Positions 17,566 through 27,050 of a stretch of 64,000 nt of DNA are shown in pieces. The stretch covers positions 1 to 64,000 of the forward strand of contig CAZFDT010000016.1 in assembly GCA_964518335.1 (NCBI GenBank), written 5' to 3'. The first letter of the stretch is position 1; the number at the start of each line of letters is the position of its first letter. The translations under genes and the position numbers were made by a program. Source of the stretch: CAZFDT01 sp964518335. Its GTDB lineage: Bacteria > Planctomycetota > Phycisphaerae > Phycisphaerales > Phycisphaeraceae. The notes below the pieces were generated by a model that saw only the letters and a program-made list of their open reading frames with translations, had not been told where the DNA came from and made no database searches.

Positions 17566-18561
17566 ATGCGCCTGTGTATGGTGGGATGCGGACGACACGC
17601 CACCTTGGTCCATGGTCCGTCGCAGCAGCGCTGTGCCGGCGAGTCGTCACACATTGAACTTGCCGGCTGCTGCGATCTTCGCCAGAGCGCGGCGGAAGCC
17701 TATCGCCAGAGGTTCGGCTTCGCCCGCGCCTACACCAGTCTCCACCAGATGATGGATCACGAGAAGCCCGACGCGGTCGTGCTCGCGTGCCCACCCGAGC
17801 GTACCTGCGAGTTGAGCTGCGACATACTGAGCCATGGCCAGCCGCTCATGATCGAAAAGCCCCCCGGGCTCAACCGCCAAGAGCTTGAGTGCATCCGGCG
17901 CGCAGCAGGCCCGCGCTCGGCGATGGTGGCGATGAACCGTCGCATGACGCCGCTGCTGAATGAGATGCGCCGGCGACTTGACCCGCTGATCACTACGAAT
18001 CAACTGCACCAGGTGCATTACGATTTCGTGCGCTACAACCGGGCTGATGCAGACTTCGCTTCCACAGCGATACACGCGATCGATGCCGCTGCATTTCTCA
18101 CCGGGAGCACGCTGGCGCAGGTGCAGATCGACTATCGCGACGTCCGCGATGCCCGCGCGCCGGCAGCTTCTGTGCGGCTGATCGGCACCTCGGTCAGCGG
18201 CGTGCAAGTCAGCATCACACTCAATCCCATGGCCGGCGCGGTTACTGAGCGTGCTGCGGCTCACGCCCGTGACCGCTCCATCTGGGTGGAGCTTCCGATC
18301 TGGAACGTGCAGGTTCATCCGGGCCGTCTGCTGGACTATCGCCAAGGCGGCTTGGCGGACAGCATGACGACCGATCAGTTAGCAGATGGTTTGAGTCTGG
18401 TGGTCCAGGGCGGCTTCTATGGTCTGACACGCGCATTCTGCGATGCGGTGCTCAGAGGTCTGCCGTTCCCCATCGATCTCGACTCGTGCTTCGGCCCCGT
18501 CGAGCTCGCCGACGCACTGCGTCGCCGCGAAACAAGCTGGACGGCCGTCGCCATGGCATAG
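17566..18561 (+). CDS. Gfo/Idh/MocA family oxidoreductase
   Basis: Start at ATG 17566, with GAGG six bases upstream; a GTG six bases earlier is less well placed. The 331-residue protein has the N-terminal nucleotide-binding GCGR (7-10) and the EKP motif (Lys98), and a C-terminal domain with HAIDAAAFLTG in the region that usually carries the catalytic histidine. The family reduces or oxidises sugars and cyclitols with NAD(P). It follows the membrane protein gene closely and converges on the GH130-type gene. The product is a little shorter than the two other family members in this window. Confidence 0.85.
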   Translation: MRLCMVGCGRHATLVHGPSQQRCAGESSHIELAGCCDLRQSAAEAYRQRFGFARAYTSLHQMMDHEKPDAVVLACPPERTCELSCDILSHGQPLMIEKPPGLNRQELECIRRAAGPRSAMVAMNRRMTPLLNEMRRRLDPLITTNQLHQVHYDFVRYNRADADFASTAIHAIDAAAFLTGSTLAQVQIDYRDVRDARAPAASVRLIGTSVSGVQVSITLNPMAGAVTERAAAHARDRSIWVELPIWNVQVHPGRLLDYRQGGLADSMTTDQLADGLSLVVQGGFYGLTRAFCDAVLRGLPFPIDLDSCFGPVELADALRRRETSWTAVAMA

Positions 18562-18599
18562 GTGGCGCGCGGTGATGCGGTGGTGATCGCCGACGTCGT

Positions 18600-19757
18600 T
18601 CACGTTTTCGCCGGCGCCTTGGTCAGCCCTGGCCAAGCGCGTTTCGCTGTCAACCTCGGCTTGATGCCGGTCATGACCGGTGTGAGGTCGCGGGCGCGCT
18701 TTGCCGGCACGTGACGCGGCGTGTTCGGACCCGCGCCTCGCATGTAAACATTGGGCGGAGTGAACGGCTTGCAGAGCGCCAGCAGATCATCGATTTGCGC
18801 GGTGGCCAGGCACTGCACCGTGTCCGAGCAACCGTAGTAGATCTTCACTTCGCCATCGTCTTCGAGAATCATGGCGCCGGGAAAAACAGTGCCGTCACGA
18901 TACCCCCCGCTTGTTTCCCAGGGATAGGCCTCATCGGGCACGAGCACGGGGGCGTGCGAGATCCCGATCACCTTGTACGGGTCGTGTCGATCCAAGAGCA
19001 CCAGGGCCGCGGTGTAGCGCTTGATCCAATCACCGCTCCATCCGCCGCCGGGTCGCGCATCATCGACATCCACGGTGTGTATCATGGTCAGCCAGCCCCG
19101 ATCGGTGAGAATCGGAGGGGTGCCGGGGCCTATCTTGTTGTTCACCCATGGGAAGTCGAGGGTCTCAAGCACCAGCCGACTATCACCCCAGTAGCGCCCG
19201 TCGGGTGATGCTGACATCCAGATGTCAAAGCGATCCGACGGACGCAGGTATCCCGCAAACGGCCGCTCCATACGAACCAGCCGGCCATCAAATCGCTGGG
19301 GGAACAGTGTGAAGTTGCGGTTATCCGGCACCGATATGCTGAGGACTTCCCAGTTCACGAGATCGTCGGTGACGGCCACGCCGCCTGCGGTTCCCCACCG
19401 GCCGCCCGTGGCAAAGCACAGATACAGCCGGTTCTCGATCACGGTGAGTCGAGGATCGTAAGCGTTCCACAGCGGATGGGACCGATCGTCGGCCTCATAC
19501 ACCGGTTTGGGAGCCACATGCCAGTTCGTGCCGTCAGGACTTGTGGCGAGGCCGAGGTTGTGGCCGTCGAGGCGCTTGGCGCTTGCATCGCCAAAATCAT
19601 TGCGAAAGATCATGATGTACTTGCCGTTCCACTTGCATACGCCGGCGTTGAAGACCAGCGTGGCCGGGTACGGGACATCCGCAGCCTGCAGAATAGGATT
19701 GGCCGCATGGCGACAAATAACGGCCGACGCACCGGTGGCAGCATTGACTGTACTCAT
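18600..19757 (-). CDS. GH130-type beta-propeller glycosidase/phosphorylase
   Basis: The frame is open to 19811, but ATG 19757 has GAGG seven bases upstream and opens the conserved fold, giving 385 residues. Motifs fit the GH130 family: NPIL, LVFNAGVCKWNGKYIMIFR, AYDPRLT with the family's catalytic Asp, GPGTPPIL, and YYGCSDTVQCLATA. Members phosphorolyse or hydrolyse beta-mannosides such as mannosyl-glucose or mannosyl-N-acetylglucosamine. There is no signal peptide, so it should act in the cytoplasm on an imported disaccharide. The last 45 residues (RGAGPNTPRHVPAKR) are a basic tail beyond the propeller. It is divergent from the heparinase-like gene, with shared regulatory DNA at 19820-19872. 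Confidence 0.82.
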   Translation of the reverse strand: MSTVNAATGASAVICRHAANPILQAADVPYPATLVFNAGVCKWNGKYIMIFRNDFGDASAKRLDGHNLGLATSPDGTNWHVAPKPVYEADDRSHPLWNAYDPRLTVIENRLYLCFATGGRWGTAGGVAVTDDLVNWEVLSISVPDNRNFTLFPQRFDGRLVRMERPFAGYLRPSDRFDIWMSASPDGRYWGDSRLVLETLDFPWVNNKIGPGTPPILTDRGWLTMIHTVDVDDARPGGGWSGDWIKRYTAALVLLDRHDPYKVIGISHAPVLVPDEAYPWETSGGYRDGTVFPGAMILEDDGEVKIYYGCSDTVQCLATAQIDDLLALCKPFTPPNVYMRGAGPNTPRHVPAKRARDLTPVMTGIKPRLTAKRAWPGLTKAPAKT

Positions 19758-19819
19758 CGGGTACCTCGAGAAACAGGACCGAAGCTCTCCGCCCACCCCC
19801 CCCATATACAAACACGGCC

Positions 19820-19872
19820 TTGCACGGCACGCCGTTTGAGCTATATCATACAGATCATTCCGAAAAGGTCAA
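19820..19872. promoter_or_regulatory. Divergent promoter pair sharing one operator-like dyad
   Basis: Plus-strand promoter: TTGCAC (19820-19825), 16 bases, TATATC (19842-19847). Minus-strand promoter: TTGACC (19872-19867), 16 bases, TATGAT (19850-19845). The dyad TTGAGCTATATCAT (19836-19849) overlaps both -10 boxes, so a bound repressor could silence both genes at once. Confidence 0.55.
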
Positions 19873-19954
19873 GATGTGATGCTTGATCTGGCACCTGGTA
19901 AAACGATACCACCCTTTACAAGCGGGCGCGGGCCGCACCAAAGGAAATCCCCAA

Positions 19955-22147
19955 GTGGCACACCTGATTACCTCTTACGGCAAGCTGGGTAAGCTCCCCC
20001 TCGTCGTGTCGTCGTATGGCCAGTGGTCAATCGAAGCCCCTCTCCCCGGCGGCATTCACCGCCTGCGTGCAGTCCTGGATGGCCAGCACTTTGCGTGGGA
20101 TCGCCTTTGGCTCGATATGGTGTATTTCAAGAACAAGGGGCAGCGAACCGGGCCGTGGGACTTCGACTTCAACCAAGCCCGGCCGCTGGGGCCGGCTTGG
20201 TGGGTGCAGATCAACGGCGAGAAGCTGGGACTTGTGACATGCGGGCGCCCGACGACAGGCGAAATCCACCAGAAGCGGCTGTCGCTCCAGTTTGCCTTTG
20301 AGGTCGAGCAGCCGGGCACGACGCACATCATCCTCACGCCCTACCGGCCGGACCAAGTTGAGCCTCTTTACGTGGAGCTTGGCCCGGCGGTCGAAGACAT
20401 GGTCAGTCCACTCGACGACGTTTCCTGCGGGTATGCCCGCCACCAGGCGGCCGAACGTGTCTGGGTCGGCTGGAAGCGGCGCATGGATGCCGCCAGTCCA
20501 GCATGGGCGTCGGCGCTGAACGCTTCGGTGGCGCGGGCCAAGGCCAAACCCGATGTTGAGTATCTGCCCCTGCTGGCGTTCGCCATGCTTGCCTGCGATG
20601 ACATCGAGGCCGGTGACTGCCTTGTTCAAACGGTGCGGAGAGTGCTGGATCAAGCGCACTGGGGCAATCCACACGAGGACGGCTATGGCCACAATGGCGA
20701 CATGGGCGCCGCCAGCATCCTCGAGTCGCTGTCCTTTGTGTATCACTGGGCGGACGCCGCACTACAGAAAGCAGGCTTGCGTGACGAGTTGCGAAATCGC
20801 ATGGACCGTCAGATGCGATTGTTCTTCCGCCAGATGCTGCTGTGGGACGAGTTCTGGGGGGGCTCGCTCCTGCAGGACCACGGCTACCGTTCGATCGGAC
20901 GATTTGGCGTAGCAGCCGCGAACACGCTCGAAGATGTGCCCGCGTCCAGACGATACCTGCAGTTTGTGATGCAACGAATGCGCCGAACGCTTGAGGCTAT
21001 GCCCAACGATGGCGCGATTCCATTCAGTTCCTACCACGTCATCCAGTTGTATGCCGACGACCTGGTGCCCTACCGCGATATGCTGTTGTCGCTGGGGCAG
21101 GAAGACATCTTCGATCGCCCGGTATTCGGCCAGATCATTCGATTTATCGTCAATCGTCTCGATGAAACCACTGGCGAGATGCTGGTCGCCTGCAGTCGCA
21201 GTGACCGAAAGGGACTGCATTCAGGATGGGCGTTCTTTAATGCCATGGCCGAGCGCCATGGTGATGTTCACGCTGCTCGCCTGTCGCAGATCTTGCTGGA
21301 AAGGTACCGACGCGAGGCGCCGACGCCGCGAGCAGCCGCGACGCTAGTCCATGCCCTGGCACACATCAACGATGTCCCTGCGGGACCTCTCAAGCCCGAA
21401 CCGTTCGACTACCGACCCGACAGTGGAATGGTCCACTATCGCGCCCGCGGGAGCAACGCCCATGTCTCGTTGCGGTGCCACGGCGCGCCGGCCATGTCCA
21501 GTTGGGTCCGAACCACGTGCCGGTGCGATCGGCTCAAAGACGCGCACCTCGAAGGGCACTTTGCGGTGAGCGTGGGTGGTCAGACACTGCTGATGACTGC
21601 TGAGGGAGGCTATCGCCAGCACTCTTACCTTGGCGCCGTACTGCTGGTGGATGGCCAGGGTCCCTGGGGCGACACCGGCGCGCCGATGAGCCAAGTTGGC
21701 ATCACCCCGCGCGGCGAGCATATCGAAATGGCGACCTTCGACGCGTCCAGTTCCACCGGCTATGTACGTATGCGGCTGGATCCCGCCTTCGCGCGCGAAT
21801 CCGGCCTGATCCGCTATTACCGCCAGTTCGTGCTGCGGGGCGATGGCATGACGGTGCGCGACACTGTCCTGGCGAATGAGCCCCACTGCTACACATGGCA
21901 CTTTCATACCTATGCGCGACGAACCATCACACGGCTGTCGGACAACACCTATGAGGTCCGCGACGGCAATGCTGCATTGAGCCTTGCCGCGCATGCTCTG
22001 GAAGTGCCGCTCCGCAGCACGCTCGGCGACACTGACGTCGTCTGGGCCTACGGCAACGAACATCAAGACCAGGATTTCAGACACGTGCGATTCGACACAG
22101 TCGAAGCTTCCAGCACACTTGCGGTTGAGTTCATTGTCACCTGGTGA
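19955..22147 (+). CDS. Heparinase II/III-like polysaccharide lyase-type protein
   Basis: The open frame begins earlier with a TTG at 19883, but GTG 19955 has AAAGGAA about nine bases upstream and no earlier ATG exists, so I place the start there (730 residues). An N-terminal beta domain is followed by an alpha/alpha toroid-like region (about 150-480; GYGHNGDMGAASILES, WDEFWGGSLLQDHGYRS) and a large C-terminal beta-sandwich (HFAVSVGGQTLLMTAEGG, HFHTYARR). That order is typical of heparinase II/III-like lyases acting on uronic-acid polysaccharides. No signal peptide is evident, unlike many secreted lyases. The substrate is not determinable from sequence. Confidence 0.68.
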   Translation: MAHLITSYGKLGKLPLVVSSYGQWSIEAPLPGGIHRLRAVLDGQHFAWDRLWLDMVYFKNKGQRTGPWDFDFNQARPLGPAWWVQINGEKLGLVTCGRPTTGEIHQKRLSLQFAFEVEQPGTTHIILTPYRPDQVEPLYVELGPAVEDMVSPLDDVSCGYARHQAAERVWVGWKRRMDAASPAWASALNASVARAKAKPDVEYLPLLAFAMLACDDIEAGDCLVQTVRRVLDQAHWGNPHEDGYGHNGDMGAASILESLSFVYHWADAALQKAGLRDELRNRMDRQMRLFFRQMLLWDEFWGGSLLQDHGYRSIGRFGVAAANTLEDVPASRRYLQFVMQRMRRTLEAMPNDGAIPFSSYHVIQLYADDLVPYRDMLLSLGQEDIFDRPVFGQIIRFIVNRLDETTGEMLVACSRSDRKGLHSGWAFFNAMAERHGDVHAARLSQILLERYRREAPTPRAAATLVHALAHINDVPAGPLKPEPFDYRPDSGMVHYRARGSNAHVSLRCHGAPAMSSWVRTTCRCDRLKDAHLEGHFAVSVGGQTLLMTAEGGYRQHSYLGAVLLVDGQGPWGDTGAPMSQVGITPRGEHIEMATFDASSSTGYVRMRLDPAFARESGLIRYYRQFVLRGDGMTVRDTVLANEPHCYTWHFHTYARRTITRLSDNTYEVRDGNAALSLAAHALEVPLRSTLGDTDVVWAYGNEHQDQDFRHVRFDTVEASSTLAVEFIVTW

Positions 22148-22344
22148 ACCGAGCTGCACTTCCATCACGTGCACGAATGACCAGACGATGGCGGGCGCGC
22201 ACCACTGACACTCGCGGGCTGGATCGCGGTACCGCAAGGTATCAGACGCTCAGCGTGTCCGGGTGTCGTCGGGCTCGCACGGTGCGTGAGATCATCGCCT
22301 CGGACTGCGGGTCGTCGGTCCCAAATCGTGGGCATCACACGGTG

Positions 22345-23151
22345 TCAGACACCGCTGTAGATGCCACGTGCCTGGTCCGGACTGCGGTCAAATGCTGCCG
22401 CCACACGGCTGAAGACCTGGGTTAGCGCTGCGACGTCCGAGCCGATATTGAGCAGGTGATATCCTTCGTCGAGGTGCTGCGGGATGTCGGCCAAGGCACC
22501 GGTGGTACCGGCCCACTTACCGTAACGTCTCGCTGTGGACGCAACGCGTCGTCGTGCTTCCTGCAGGCGAGGATCATCGAATCGGCCTGTCACGCCCAGT
22601 CCATGGCTGAAATCGCCCGGTCCGAAAAAGAGCATGTCGATCCCCTCGACGGAGGCGATGTCGTCGAGTTGATTCATGGCTTCGGGGTCCTCAATCTGTA
22701 CGATCACCATGCGTTGCTCGTTGGCCTGTGCAACATATTCGGCAAGCGGGATGTGGCAATAGCCTCCGTCGGCGCCGCCGCCGTCGAGTGGGCGTCGGCC
22801 CACAGGGTGGAAGCGGGTTTGACGCACAATCTGTCGGGCTTCCTCCCCGGTCGTGACGTGCGGCACCATGATGGCCGCGGCGTCAGCCTCCAGTGGACGT
22901 ATCAGGTCGCTGTAGCTGCCGCGCGAAACGCGCACGATCACGTCCACATCGTGCAGCTTTGCCGCACGCACCTGATGAGTCACGGATTCGATCGAGCTGG
23001 GCACGTGCTCCTGACAAACCCAGACGCTGTCCACGCTGCACATGGCGGCGATCTCGACAATCTGGGCGTCACTGGAGTTGATCTTCACGCAGCACGCCGG
23101 TTCGCCGGCGCGAAGACGACGAAGGATTCTGCTGGGTCGAAACCTGTGCAT
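22345..23151 (-). CDS. HpcH/HpaI-family class II aldolase
   Basis: The 268-residue protein has the residues expected of metal-dependent pyruvate aldolases: His49 in QEHVP, Arg74, and metal ligands Glu154 (QIEDPEAM) and Asp180 (FGPGDFSHGLG). Family members cleave 2-keto-3-deoxy sugar acids or hydroxy-ketoheptanedioate to pyruvate and an aldehyde. In a locus with a lyase-like enzyme and sugar dehydrogenases, cleavage of a ketodeoxy sugar acid is the likely role; this is inference. It lies 134 bases downstream of the DUF4838 gene on the same strand, with no obvious promoter between, and converges with the heparinase-like gene. Confidence 0.85.
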   Translation of the reverse strand: MHRFRPSRILRRLRAGEPACCVKINSSDAQIVEIAAMCSVDSVWVCQEHVPSSIESVTHQVRAAKLHDVDVIVRVSRGSYSDLIRPLEADAAAIMVPHVTTGEEARQIVRQTRFHPVGRRPLDGGGADGGYCHIPLAEYVAQANEQRMVIVQIEDPEAMNQLDDIASVEGIDMLFFGPGDFSHGLGVTGRFDDPRLQEARRRVASTARRYGKWAGTTGALADIPQHLDEGYHLLNIGSDVAALTQVFSRVAAAFDRSPDQARGIYSGV

Positions 23152-23285
23152 GGTTGGGTTTCCTCGTCCATGAGATCATCGATGTCGGCGCACGCCTTCG
23201 GGATGGCAGCATGCGTTGCCGCTGGCGCAGCGGTCGAGCTTCATGGACAGCACGATACGCGGCGGCAAAGGTCGGAATGAGCCAC

Positions 23286-25982
23286 TCACTCCATGTACAC
23301 TGGCGTCACCGAGGCTGGCTCATGCCCCGATCCGGAAAACACCGGCGCCCAGCCTATTCGCTCACGAGAGTTCTGCTTCTTCTCCCAGTATGGGTAGTGA
23401 ATCAGGTTGAAGTTGACCACTCTCTGATCCGTGTAGTCATAACGCCCGTCGACCTTCAGCGGCAGTGCGATTTCCAATGTGTATGCCGTGCCTTCAGCGT
23501 TCATGCGCGAGACGACCATCGTATTTTCGCGATTGCCATCGGCCTTCTGAAACGCTCGGAAGCCACCCAGTGCATTGACGACATATTGAACGTAGTCTCG
23601 TTTCTCCTCGCCGGGTGCAATTCGCTCGATGAACACCTCGATGCAGGCTTCCCGCCAGATGCGAGAGCCGGAGGCCGCATCCGGTGGCGTCACCGCATAG
23701 ATACCTTTGGGCTGGCGACACTCCAAGCCGATCAGCAGGTGATCGCCGACCCGCATGATCCGACCCATCGATTCGTTGCCTTCCACCGAGGGCAGGAACA
23801 GATCCGCCAACGTGAAGCCATCGAGGACCGCGCCGCGCTCCCAGATGGCGTCAGACAAATCGCCGTCGATCTTGGGCATCGTGTCAACCCGAGGAATAAT
23901 CAGCGCCTTGGTGGTCAGCAAGCGCTCCAGGTCGTCGGCCCGCTGCTTGTTGTATGACGCGGGCAAGTGACTGCGGAAGCTTTCGGCCAGTCGGCGCTGG
24001 AACTGCCTGAAGCTGTCCACTGTCCCTTCTGTAGCATTGACGCTCTGCATGGCCTCGCCGCGGATGGCGCGAAAGACCTCGCCCAACCCCTTGCCATACA
24101 TCCCACGAAACGAAAACCGAACGCCGCCGTACTGATCCTCGTAGTCGTTCGAATCAGGCGCAACGACCCGCGTGTTGTTGTAGTACTCGTCGAAATCCAG
24201 GACAGCCTGAGCGGTGTCGTTGACGTAGAACGCCAGGGCCTGGCTGTTCACGTCCGCTCGCTTATTCACCACGCTGTGGTTCCAGTAAAGGCGATAGGGC
24301 TCAAAGGTAGCCCGGGCCAGCATCTCGTGGGCGACGAAGTAACGAGCGACGGCGTCGAGTCGCTTCTGAATCAGCGCGTCATCTCGCGTCCGGGCGACGG
24401 CATCGTCCAGCCACGCCCGTTGCTGGGCCAGGTCCTGCGGGCTGAAGCCTGCAGCCTCATAGCGCGGCCAGTCGGCCCGCTCGTAGTATTGGTCAGACAC
24501 CACGTGCTTCTGCGCGAACATGTCGTAGAAGCGGTACATCGGCTCCCAGCCGTCGCCAAACATGTCCTGGCAATACTGGCGCCACAGCAGGTCCGTGTCC
24601 TGATAGGGATCTGAGAGCAGTTGGGCGTTGATCCAGTAGTGGGCACCGTGCAGGTACCAGCCATCTTGCGGAGACCATTCCATATAGATCCCCCGCATGC
24701 CGTTGGCCGCCCCCCACTGGTAGAACGACGCCAACTGCCGCGAGTAGATGCGCGGCGTATTAGCCTGGAAGTTCCAGTCGTGAAGCGTGTAGCCGGCGCC
24801 CGTCCGGGCGATCGAGCGCGGTCCCCAGTAGAGCCCCTCCCCGCGGTCGGTCACGCCGTGATAGCTCTTGGTCACGACCGTGAGCACGATGTTCGGCTCG
24901 ATCGGCATGTCGTCGGGCACGTTGATGTTGATGTAGCGGAACGTGACGATGTTGAGGTGAGGAAACTCCACCTGTAACTTGCGGGCGACCTTGTTGAGGA
25001 AGTTGAACCAGACGTTCGATGGGTTGGCGTCCTTGCACGCGGGACACTTGCACGCGTAGGGTGTGTCCATGATGCCCAGATTGACCAGCTTGGGCTTCTT
25101 CTCGCGCACGCCTTCCATGACGACCTCGGCGGCCAGGTCCGGGTCCGCGCCCACGCACGGGTTCCATGCGTCGCCGACGGGCTTCTTCCGCTCACCCGAT
25201 GCGTCCATCGGGTAGAGCTGCGGATAGCGGTCGTAGTACTTGTCAGGCTCGAAGTACCCCGCGACGTAGTGGCCGGCCTTGAGATTGACGCCGTCGTTGA
25301 GGGCGGCGTTGAGTCGGCGCCACTCGATCACGTGGTCGGGTCCTGCGCCGGCGAAGATCACCTGCGCAAAGCGCGGTTCCTGGAAGTGCTCGTAGTGGAC
25401 TGGGACGGTGATCGTGGGTTGACCGGGCTGGGAGACCCACTCCAAGCCGTCGGCTCCGGCGGGCATGTACATCCGGACACCGCCAAGGCGGTCGAGGAAC
25501 GCGGTCATCACGGCGAAATACCATGGGTCCACGCGGTTGTCCGTCAGGATGATGCTGTTGCCCTGACGAGCGATGAGAATATTGCCCGGCCGGCCCTTGG
25601 CGACCTTGTCGCGCTGAGCCGGTGCAAGCAGGCCCTCGGGAATCCGCCCAATGTCGCCGATGTAGATTCGCCGCTTGTTGTCTTCGATCGTGTTGGCCCG
25701 GCTCAGATCGACGATCGGATAGATCGACGCGGCAGATCGATCCACCTTCTCACCCGGGCGATATCCTGCCGCATCGGGGTGCCGAGCCACGTACTTCATC
25801 AGGTAGTACTGAAGATGCGAGGGTATCTGCTGTTCGCCGCAGTTCACAATGACGGTGTTCTCACCGCTGAGCACCAGCGGTTCTTGGTGGGGTTGTTCTT
25901 GGGCGTACACAGAAGCAGCTCCAAAGAAAAGGGTCCATGCCAACTGACACGACACGATCCAGGATTTGCGCGCTAGGGTCAT
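23286..25982 (-). CDS. Secreted DUF4838 protein with C-terminal CBM9-like domain
   Basis: Start at ATG 25982, with GGAAAGG before it and a signal peptide (MTLARKSWIVSCQLAWTLFF, ending VYA-Q); in-frame upstream codons to 26069 lack this. The protein has 898 residues. The first 200 or so mature residues resemble the GH67-type N-terminal domain (LSGENTVIVNCGEQQIPS, YYLMKYVARHPDAAG), followed by DUF4838 (CPACKDANPSNVWFNFLNKVARKL, YMEWSPQDGWYLHGAHYW). About residues 690-898 form a CBM9-like beta-sandwich (MPKIDGDLSDAIWE, REACIEVFIERI, LEIALPL). It is likely a secreted glycosidase-type protein; the catalytic activity of DUF4838 is not established. It is one of three in the window. Confidence 0.82.
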   Translation of the reverse strand: MTLARKSWIVSCQLAWTLFFGAASVYAQEQPHQEPLVLSGENTVIVNCGEQQIPSHLQYYLMKYVARHPDAAGYRPGEKVDRSAASIYPIVDLSRANTIEDNKRRIYIGDIGRIPEGLLAPAQRDKVAKGRPGNILIARQGNSIILTDNRVDPWYFAVMTAFLDRLGGVRMYMPAGADGLEWVSQPGQPTITVPVHYEHFQEPRFAQVIFAGAGPDHVIEWRRLNAALNDGVNLKAGHYVAGYFEPDKYYDRYPQLYPMDASGERKKPVGDAWNPCVGADPDLAAEVVMEGVREKKPKLVNLGIMDTPYACKCPACKDANPSNVWFNFLNKVARKLQVEFPHLNIVTFRYININVPDDMPIEPNIVLTVVTKSYHGVTDRGEGLYWGPRSIARTGAGYTLHDWNFQANTPRIYSRQLASFYQWGAANGMRGIYMEWSPQDGWYLHGAHYWINAQLLSDPYQDTDLLWRQYCQDMFGDGWEPMYRFYDMFAQKHVVSDQYYERADWPRYEAAGFSPQDLAQQRAWLDDAVARTRDDALIQKRLDAVARYFVAHEMLARATFEPYRLYWNHSVVNKRADVNSQALAFYVNDTAQAVLDFDEYYNNTRVVAPDSNDYEDQYGGVRFSFRGMYGKGLGEVFRAIRGEAMQSVNATEGTVDSFRQFQRRLAESFRSHLPASYNKQRADDLERLLTTKALIIPRVDTMPKIDGDLSDAIWERGAVLDGFTLADLFLPSVEGNESMGRIMRVGDHLLIGLECRQPKGIYAVTPPDAASGSRIWREACIEVFIERIAPGEEKRDYVQYVVNALGGFRAFQKADGNRENTMVVSRMNAEGTAYTLEIALPLKVDGRYDYTDQRVVNFNLIHYPYWEKKQNSRERIGWAPVFSGSGHEPASVTPVYME

Positions 25983-26012
25983 CGCCCGCCTTTCCGTAAC
26001 TGGTGCGAGATT

Positions 26013-26026
26013 TTGATATATATCGA
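26013..26026. promoter_or_regulatory. Operator-like dyad
   Basis: TTGATATATATCGA, a near-perfect 14-bp dyad, 31 bases upstream of the DUF4838 start at 25982 on the minus strand. The AT-rich centre probably supplies the -10 region; I could not assign a good -35 box. Confidence 0.5.
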
Positions 26027-26131
26027 GTGACTTCGCCGCATTATGGCCCATGACCGGCCGGTTTGTCAATGGCTGCGTCGGGTCTGGCCCAATGGGATCG
26101 CCCGAGGCAGGCCGAAGCGGGCCGGTGTTCG

Positions 26132-26950
26132 CTATTGCCAGGCGGAGAATCCGCCATCGACCACGAGGTTATGGCCAGTGACGTAGGCCGACGCATCGCT
26201 TGCGAGGAAAACAGCCGCACCCTTGAGGTCCACACCATCGCGGCCCATCCGCCGCAGCATGGTCCTGTCCGCGTAGGCGTTGATAAAGGCCTCGGGCTGG
26301 CCCCGTGCGAACCCGCCCGGCGAGATCGAGTTGACGCGAATCTGATACGGCCCCAGGTACGCCGCCAGATCGCGTGCCAGCGCAATGACGCCGCCCTTGG
26401 CGGCTGCGTAGTCGATGGTTTGGGGTTTCATTGAGGGGCCATACATCCGTCGGTCGCGCCCGATGACCCCGGCAATGCTGGCGATGAAGATGATGCTGCC
26501 TGAGCCTTGACGCTGCATAAGCGGCGCGACATGCCGGGCTACCAGCCAGGGTGCCGAGAGATTCAGGCGGATCAGCCGCTCCCAGTCGCCAAAGTCTCGC
26601 AACTCAAACTCCGAGGCTTCATCCGGCCGGGCCAGAGCCCCCCCGCCCACGTTGTTCACCAGAATGTCGACCCGGCCATAGGTCTGTTTGCAGACATCAA
26701 CTGCAGCAGCCACCGAAGCCGGGTCCGTCGCATCCATGCCCTCGCCCACCACACGGCGGCCCGTACTCCTGGTGAGGCGATCAGCAGCTTGTCGGGCCTT
26801 TTGTGCATCCCGCGAGGTGATCATCCCGTCGGCGCCGGCCTCGGCCAAGGCCAGGGCCATGTCCCACCCCAAGTGGCGCCCGCCGCCGGCAACCAGAAAG
26901 ACTTTACCCGTCAGATCGAACATCCGCATTACATTGTTGTCCTGAATCAT
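26132..26950 (-). CDS. Short-chain dehydrogenase/reductase (SDR)
   Basis: The 272-residue protein is a classical SDR: cofactor motif GGGRHLG (22-28), NNVGGG (99-104), and the catalytic set Ser158, Tyr181 and Lys185 (DYAAAKGG), then the C-terminal ASAYVTGHNLVVDGGF. An unusual insert of about ten residues (RMYGPSMKPQTID) sits between the serine and tyrosine. Such enzymes often oxidise sugar acids or reduce their keto forms, as with gluconate 5-dehydrogenase and 2-deoxy-gluconate 3-dehydrogenase. It precedes the DUF4838 gene on the same strand and is divergent from the ABC operon. Confidence 0.88.
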   Translation of the reverse strand: MIQDNNVMRMFDLTGKVFLVAGGGRHLGWDMALALAEAGADGMITSRDAQKARQAADRLTRSTGRRVVGEGMDATDPASVAAAVDVCKQTYGRVDILVNNVGGGALARPDEASEFELRDFGDWERLIRLNLSAPWLVARHVAPLMQRQGSGSIIFIASIAGVIGRDRRMYGPSMKPQTIDYAAAKGGVIALARDLAAYLGPYQIRVNSISPGGFARGQPEAFINAYADRTMLRRMGRDGVDLKGAAVFLASDASAYVTGHNLVVDGGFSAWQ

Positions 26951-26975
26951 GGTGGGCTTCTCAGAAGGTTACTTT

Positions 26976-26989
26976 ATGATATATACTAA
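26976..26989. promoter_or_regulatory. Operator-like dyad between divergent genes
   Basis: ATGATATATACTAA lies in the 100-base gap between the SDR gene (start 26950, minus) and the oxidoreductase-led operon (start 27051, plus). It contains a plus-strand TATACT -10-like box (26982-26987). It matches the site at 15050-15063 in 12 of 14 positions. Confidence 0.45.
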
Positions 26990-27050
26990 ACACGGCTGGT
27001 GCGGTCGGCAATAGTCCCTGCTCACGCACTCGCCGGTAGAAGGAAACGTC

